NCBI GenBank assembly: GCA_963649145.1
Contig: CAVJGI010000018.1
Coordinates: 1 to 31,315, forward strand
Source of the DNA: SVKR01 sp963649145
GTDB lineage: Bacteria > Bacillota > Clostridia > Oscillospirales > Oscillospiraceae
Direction of reading: 5' to 3'
DNA: 31,315 nucleotides
A program made the translations under genes and the position numbers. Below, piece by piece: positions 29,056-31,315 of this stretch. The notes under the pieces are model-generated. The model was not told where the DNA came from, made no database searches, and saw only the letters and a program-made list of their open reading frames with translations. Numbering within the stretch: position 1 is the stretch's first letter; each line of letters opens with the position of its first letter.

Positions 29056-29092
29056 AAAAAGCCGCGAAAATCTCTGGTTTTCGCCGCTTTTT
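29056..29092 (+). terminator. Terminator-like hairpin in the pckA leader
   Basis: A 15-base arm (29056-29070) pairs with 29078-29092, with one C-C mismatch, seven-base loop and five T residues at the 3' end. It begins only about six bases after the predicted start from the upstream promoter. It could end the XRE gene transcript or attenuate pckA. Confidence 0.6.
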
Positions 29093-29173
29093 GTGCCATA
29101 ATGTTCTGAACATTCCAAATATCCTATTGTATGGAAACATCCTAACAACTTTTGCCGGAGGTTAAAAACGCAA

Positions 29174-30928
29174 ATGGCTTTGACGGAAAATCACCACATC
29201 ACGGACTGGGTGGCGGAGTGCGCGGCGCTCTGCCGTCCGGAGGAGGTCGTCTGGATCGACGGCAGCGAGGCGCAGCTGGACGCGCTGCGGCGCGAGGGCT
29301 TCCGCACCGGGGAGCTCATCGAGCTCAATCAGGAGCTGCTGCCCGGCTGCGTTTACCACCGCAGCGCGGTGAACGACGTGGCGCGCGTGGAAGCGCGCAC
29401 CTTCATCTGCTGCGAGCGCGAGGAGGACGCCGGACCGACGAACAACTGGATGGCGCCCGCCGAGATGCGCGAGAAGCTCCGCGGCATCTTTGACGGCGCG
29501 ATGGCTGGTCGCACGATGTACGTCATCCCCTACGCGATGGGTATCCCCGGCTCGCCCTTCGCCAAATACGGCGTGGAGCTGACCGACTCGATCTATGTCG
29601 TCGTGTCCATGGCGATCATGACGCGGGTCGGCAGGGAGATCTTCGACGCCATCGAAGGCGGTGACTTCATCAAGGGGCTCCACTCCAAGGCGGAGCTGGA
29701 CGCGGAGAAGCGCTACATCGCCCACTTCCCGCAGGACAACACCATCATGTCCGTCAACTCCGGCTACGGCGGAAACGTCCTGCTTGGCAAAAAGTGCTTT
29801 GCGCTGCGCATCGCCTCCTGCCTCGGCCGCGACGAGGGCTGGCTCGCGGAGCATATGCTGATCCTCGGCGTCCAGAACCCGCAGGGCGAGGTGCGCTATG
29901 TCTGCGGCGCGTTCCCGTCCGCCTGCGGCAAGACGAACCTCGCGATGCTCATCCCGCCGGAGGCTTACCGCGAGCGCGGCTGGAAGTGTTGGTGCGTCGG
30001 CGACGATATCGCGTGGCTGCGCCCCGGCCCGGACGGTCGGCTCTGGGCGGTGAACCCGGAAAACGGCTTTTTCGGCGTCGCCCCCGGCACGAGCGAGAAG
30101 ACGAACCCCAACGCCCTCGCGAGCACACGGAAAAACACCATTTTCACAAACGTTGTCTTAAAGCCGGACGGCACCGTCTGGTGGGAGGGGCTCGACAAGA
30201 ACCCGCCGAAGGATGCGCTCAACTGGCGCGGCGAGCCGTGGGACCCCGCGAGCGGCGAGCCGGGCGCCCACCCGAACAGCCGCTTCACCGCCCCGGCGAA
30301 AAACTGCCCCTGCATCAGCCCGGAGTTCGATAACCCGCAGGGCGTGCCCATCAGCGCGATCGTCTTCGGCGGACGCCGCGCGAAGACCGCGCCGCTCGTT
30401 TACCAGTCCCGCGGCTGGGCGCACGGCGTGTTCGTCGGCTCCATCATGGCGAGCGAGAAGACCGCCGCGGCGGAGGGCACCGTCGGCGAAACGCGCCGCG
30501 ACCCGATGGCGATGCTGCCCTTCTGCGGCTATCACATGGCGGACTACTGGCAGCACTGGCTGGATATGGAGGCAAAGCTCACGAACCCGCCGGTCATCTG
30601 CAACGTCAACTGGTTCCGCACGGATGAGCAGGGCAAGTTCCTCTGGCCCGGCTTCGGCGATAATCTGCGCGTCATCGACTGGGTCCTGCGCCGCGCCTTC
30701 GGCGAGGCGGATGCCGTGGAGACGCCGATCGGCTTCGTCCCCCGCCCGGAGGATATCGACCTCGGCGGAACGGACGTCAGCGAGGAAACGCTCCGCGAGC
30801 TTCTGACCGTGGACCCCGACCTCTGGCGCACCGAGGCGGCGGGTATCCGGGAGTTTTACGCCAAGTTCGGCGAAAAGCTGCCGAAGGCGCTCGCCGACGA
30901 GCTGGACGCGCTTGAAAAAGCGCTTTGA
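29174..30928 (+). CDS. pckG: Phosphoenolpyruvate carboxykinase (GTP)
   Basis: 584 residues, in the size range of GTP-dependent PEPCK. The P-loop is GAFPSACGKTNLAMLIPPEA (about residues 245-264) containing the family's hyper-reactive Cys. WKCWCVGDDIAWLRPGPDGR holds the metal-binding Asp pair, and NPENGFFGVAPGTSEKTNPN is diagnostic of the GTP class. RYIAHFPQDNTIMSVNSGYG and NWFRTDEQGKFLWPGFGDNL are also conserved. It interconverts oxaloacetate and PEP with GTP/GDP; in anaerobes it often works in the carboxylating direction. ATG 29174 follows GGAGGTTAAAAACGCAA. It is monocistronic. Confidence 0.97.
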   Translation: MALTENHHITDWVAECAALCRPEEVVWIDGSEAQLDALRREGFRTGELIELNQELLPGCVYHRSAVNDVARVEARTFICCEREEDAGPTNNWMAPAEMREKLRGIFDGAMAGRTMYVIPYAMGIPGSPFAKYGVELTDSIYVVVSMAIMTRVGREIFDAIEGGDFIKGLHSKAELDAEKRYIAHFPQDNTIMSVNSGYGGNVLLGKKCFALRIASCLGRDEGWLAEHMLILGVQNPQGEVRYVCGAFPSACGKTNLAMLIPPEAYRERGWKCWCVGDDIAWLRPGPDGRLWAVNPENGFFGVAPGTSEKTNPNALASTRKNTIFTNVVLKPDGTVWWEGLDKNPPKDALNWRGEPWDPASGEPGAHPNSRFTAPAKNCPCISPEFDNPQGVPISAIVFGGRRAKTAPLVYQSRGWAHGVFVGSIMASEKTAAAEGTVGETRRDPMAMLPFCGYHMADYWQHWLDMEAKLTNPPVICNVNWFRTDEQGKFLWPGFGDNLRVIDWVLRRAFGEADAVETPIGFVPRPEDIDLGGTDVSEETLRELLTVDPDLWRTEAAGIREFYAKFGEKLPKALADELDALEKAL

Positions 30929-30938
30929 TTTGATTTGT

Positions 30939-30974
30939 GATCCCGCCCGATACAGGGCGGGATCGCTGGGTTTT
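30939..30974 (+). terminator. Terminator after the PEPCK gene
   Basis: A 10-bp perfect stem GATCCCGCCC (30939-30948) with GGGCGGGATC (30955-30964), six-base loop. The T-run is short and delayed (TTTT at 30971). Confidence 0.7.
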
Positions 30975-31008
30975 AAAATGGAAACTTTTGAGCAAATTGG
31001 AATTTTTC

Positions 31009-31037
31009 TTGCGGTTTTCGAGGAAATGCGGTATAAA
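31009..31037 (+). promoter_or_regulatory. Promoter of a candidate small RNA
   Basis: TTGCGG (31009-31014), 17-bp spacer, TATAAA (31032-31037), with no following coding frame. Confidence 0.5.
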
Positions 31038-31043
31038 TTAATT

Positions 31044-31113
31044 AAAAGAACCGGTCGTTGTCGGATTTATCCGCGCTTTTGCGTGGTGTGATGGCGTGTC
31101 GGTTCCTTTTTAT
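31044..31113 (+). ncRNA. Candidate small RNA of about 70 nt
   Basis: Starting at the predicted start point, a closing stem pairs GAACCG (31048-31053) with CGGTTC (31100-31105), followed by CTTTTT. Inside are CGGAT/ATCCG (31062-31066 with 31069-31073) and a small CGC..GCG stem. It could be a discrete RNA or just an isolated terminator behind a fortuitous promoter. Confidence 0.4.
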
Positions 31114-31119
31114 GGTTTT

Positions 31120-31315
31120 CTTGTCCCAAGGGCGAGGGACTTTAATATTGAATGCGCCTTTGGCGCAAATTGAATAAGTTTCGCGCCCGCGGGGCGCGAC
31201 TTACTTTGCCCCTCGCGGGGAAAGTAAGCAAAGGCGCGGTTAAGGGAAAACCCTTTCGATTGGGTTTTCCCTTAACAATCCCTTTCCTGAACGACCAAGA
31301 GGGTCTTCGACCCCC
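31120..31315 (+). repeat. Multi-hairpin intergenic repeat, copy C (cut by the window end)
   Basis: Homologous to the reverse complement of copy B (23901-24117) along its whole visible length, with matched changes in stems such as TCGCGCCC/GGGGCGCGA against TCGCGTCC/GGGACGCGA. The long stem GGTTAAGGGAAAACCC with GGGTTTTCCCTTAAC is complete. The element stops at CTTCGACCCCC, in the last stem. Confidence 0.7.

Overview
The window looks like the chromosome of a high-GC, anaerobic, probably spore-forming Firmicute of the Clostridia, most likely Oscillospiraceae or a close relative. This is inferred from gene content: a Spo0A-type regulator with 0A-box-like sites, AddAB in place of RecBCD, a four-subunit ferredoxin-linked 2-oxoacid oxidoreductase, GTP-type PEP carboxykinase, the ECF vitamin-uptake S components ThiT and QueT, YjdF, and many lipoproteins. 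Most promoters read as sigma-A type with 16-18 bp spacers.

Layout. 1-1740 (minus strand): a partial sodium:solute symporter and a Spo0A-like regulator. 1830-2148: a compact convergent locus with a 28-codon hydrophobic peptide and a facing antisense RNA promoter, which looks like a type I toxin-antitoxin. 2227-10135: a cell-surface island with two paralogous large lipoproteins ending in a solute-binding-like domain (the first interrupted by an in-frame TGA), several small exported proteins, and a minus-strand XRE plus helical-repeat regulator. A 135-bp block containing a 48-bp palindrome fused to a promoter occurs twice here, and a diverged third copy precedes another lipoprotein. 10161-17362: a strong promoter, a 275-nt region that folds into a three-way junction, then addB-addA. 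17382-22258: rpmE, a nitroreductase, an S51 peptidase and the korDABC operon. 22260-24120: an ion/citrate-type transporter and a 690-bp non-coding stretch built from multi-hairpin repeats. 24120-26710: a queuosine and thiamine block (queH, a dCMP deaminase, queT behind a preQ1-like leader, thiT behind a clear TPP riboswitch). 26719-28992: a hairpin array, yjdF with its conserved leader, and a divergent lipoprotein/XRE pair with twin operators. 29015-31315: pckA, a candidate small RNA and another copy of the multi-hairpin repeat, cut by the window end.

How the genes fit together. Central metabolism is represented by korDABC (ferredoxin-coupled 2-oxoacid/acyl-CoA conversion) and pckA (oxaloacetate/PEP). 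Vitamin and modified-base salvage is under riboswitch control (preQ1, TPP). DNA repair is AddAB. The island at 2.2-10.1 kb looks like a coordinately controlled set of exported proteins with an embedded regulator of the RRNPP (peptide-sensing) architecture. Together with the type I toxin locus, the structured RNA before addB and the covarying multi-hairpin repeat, it is the most likely place for undescribed biology.
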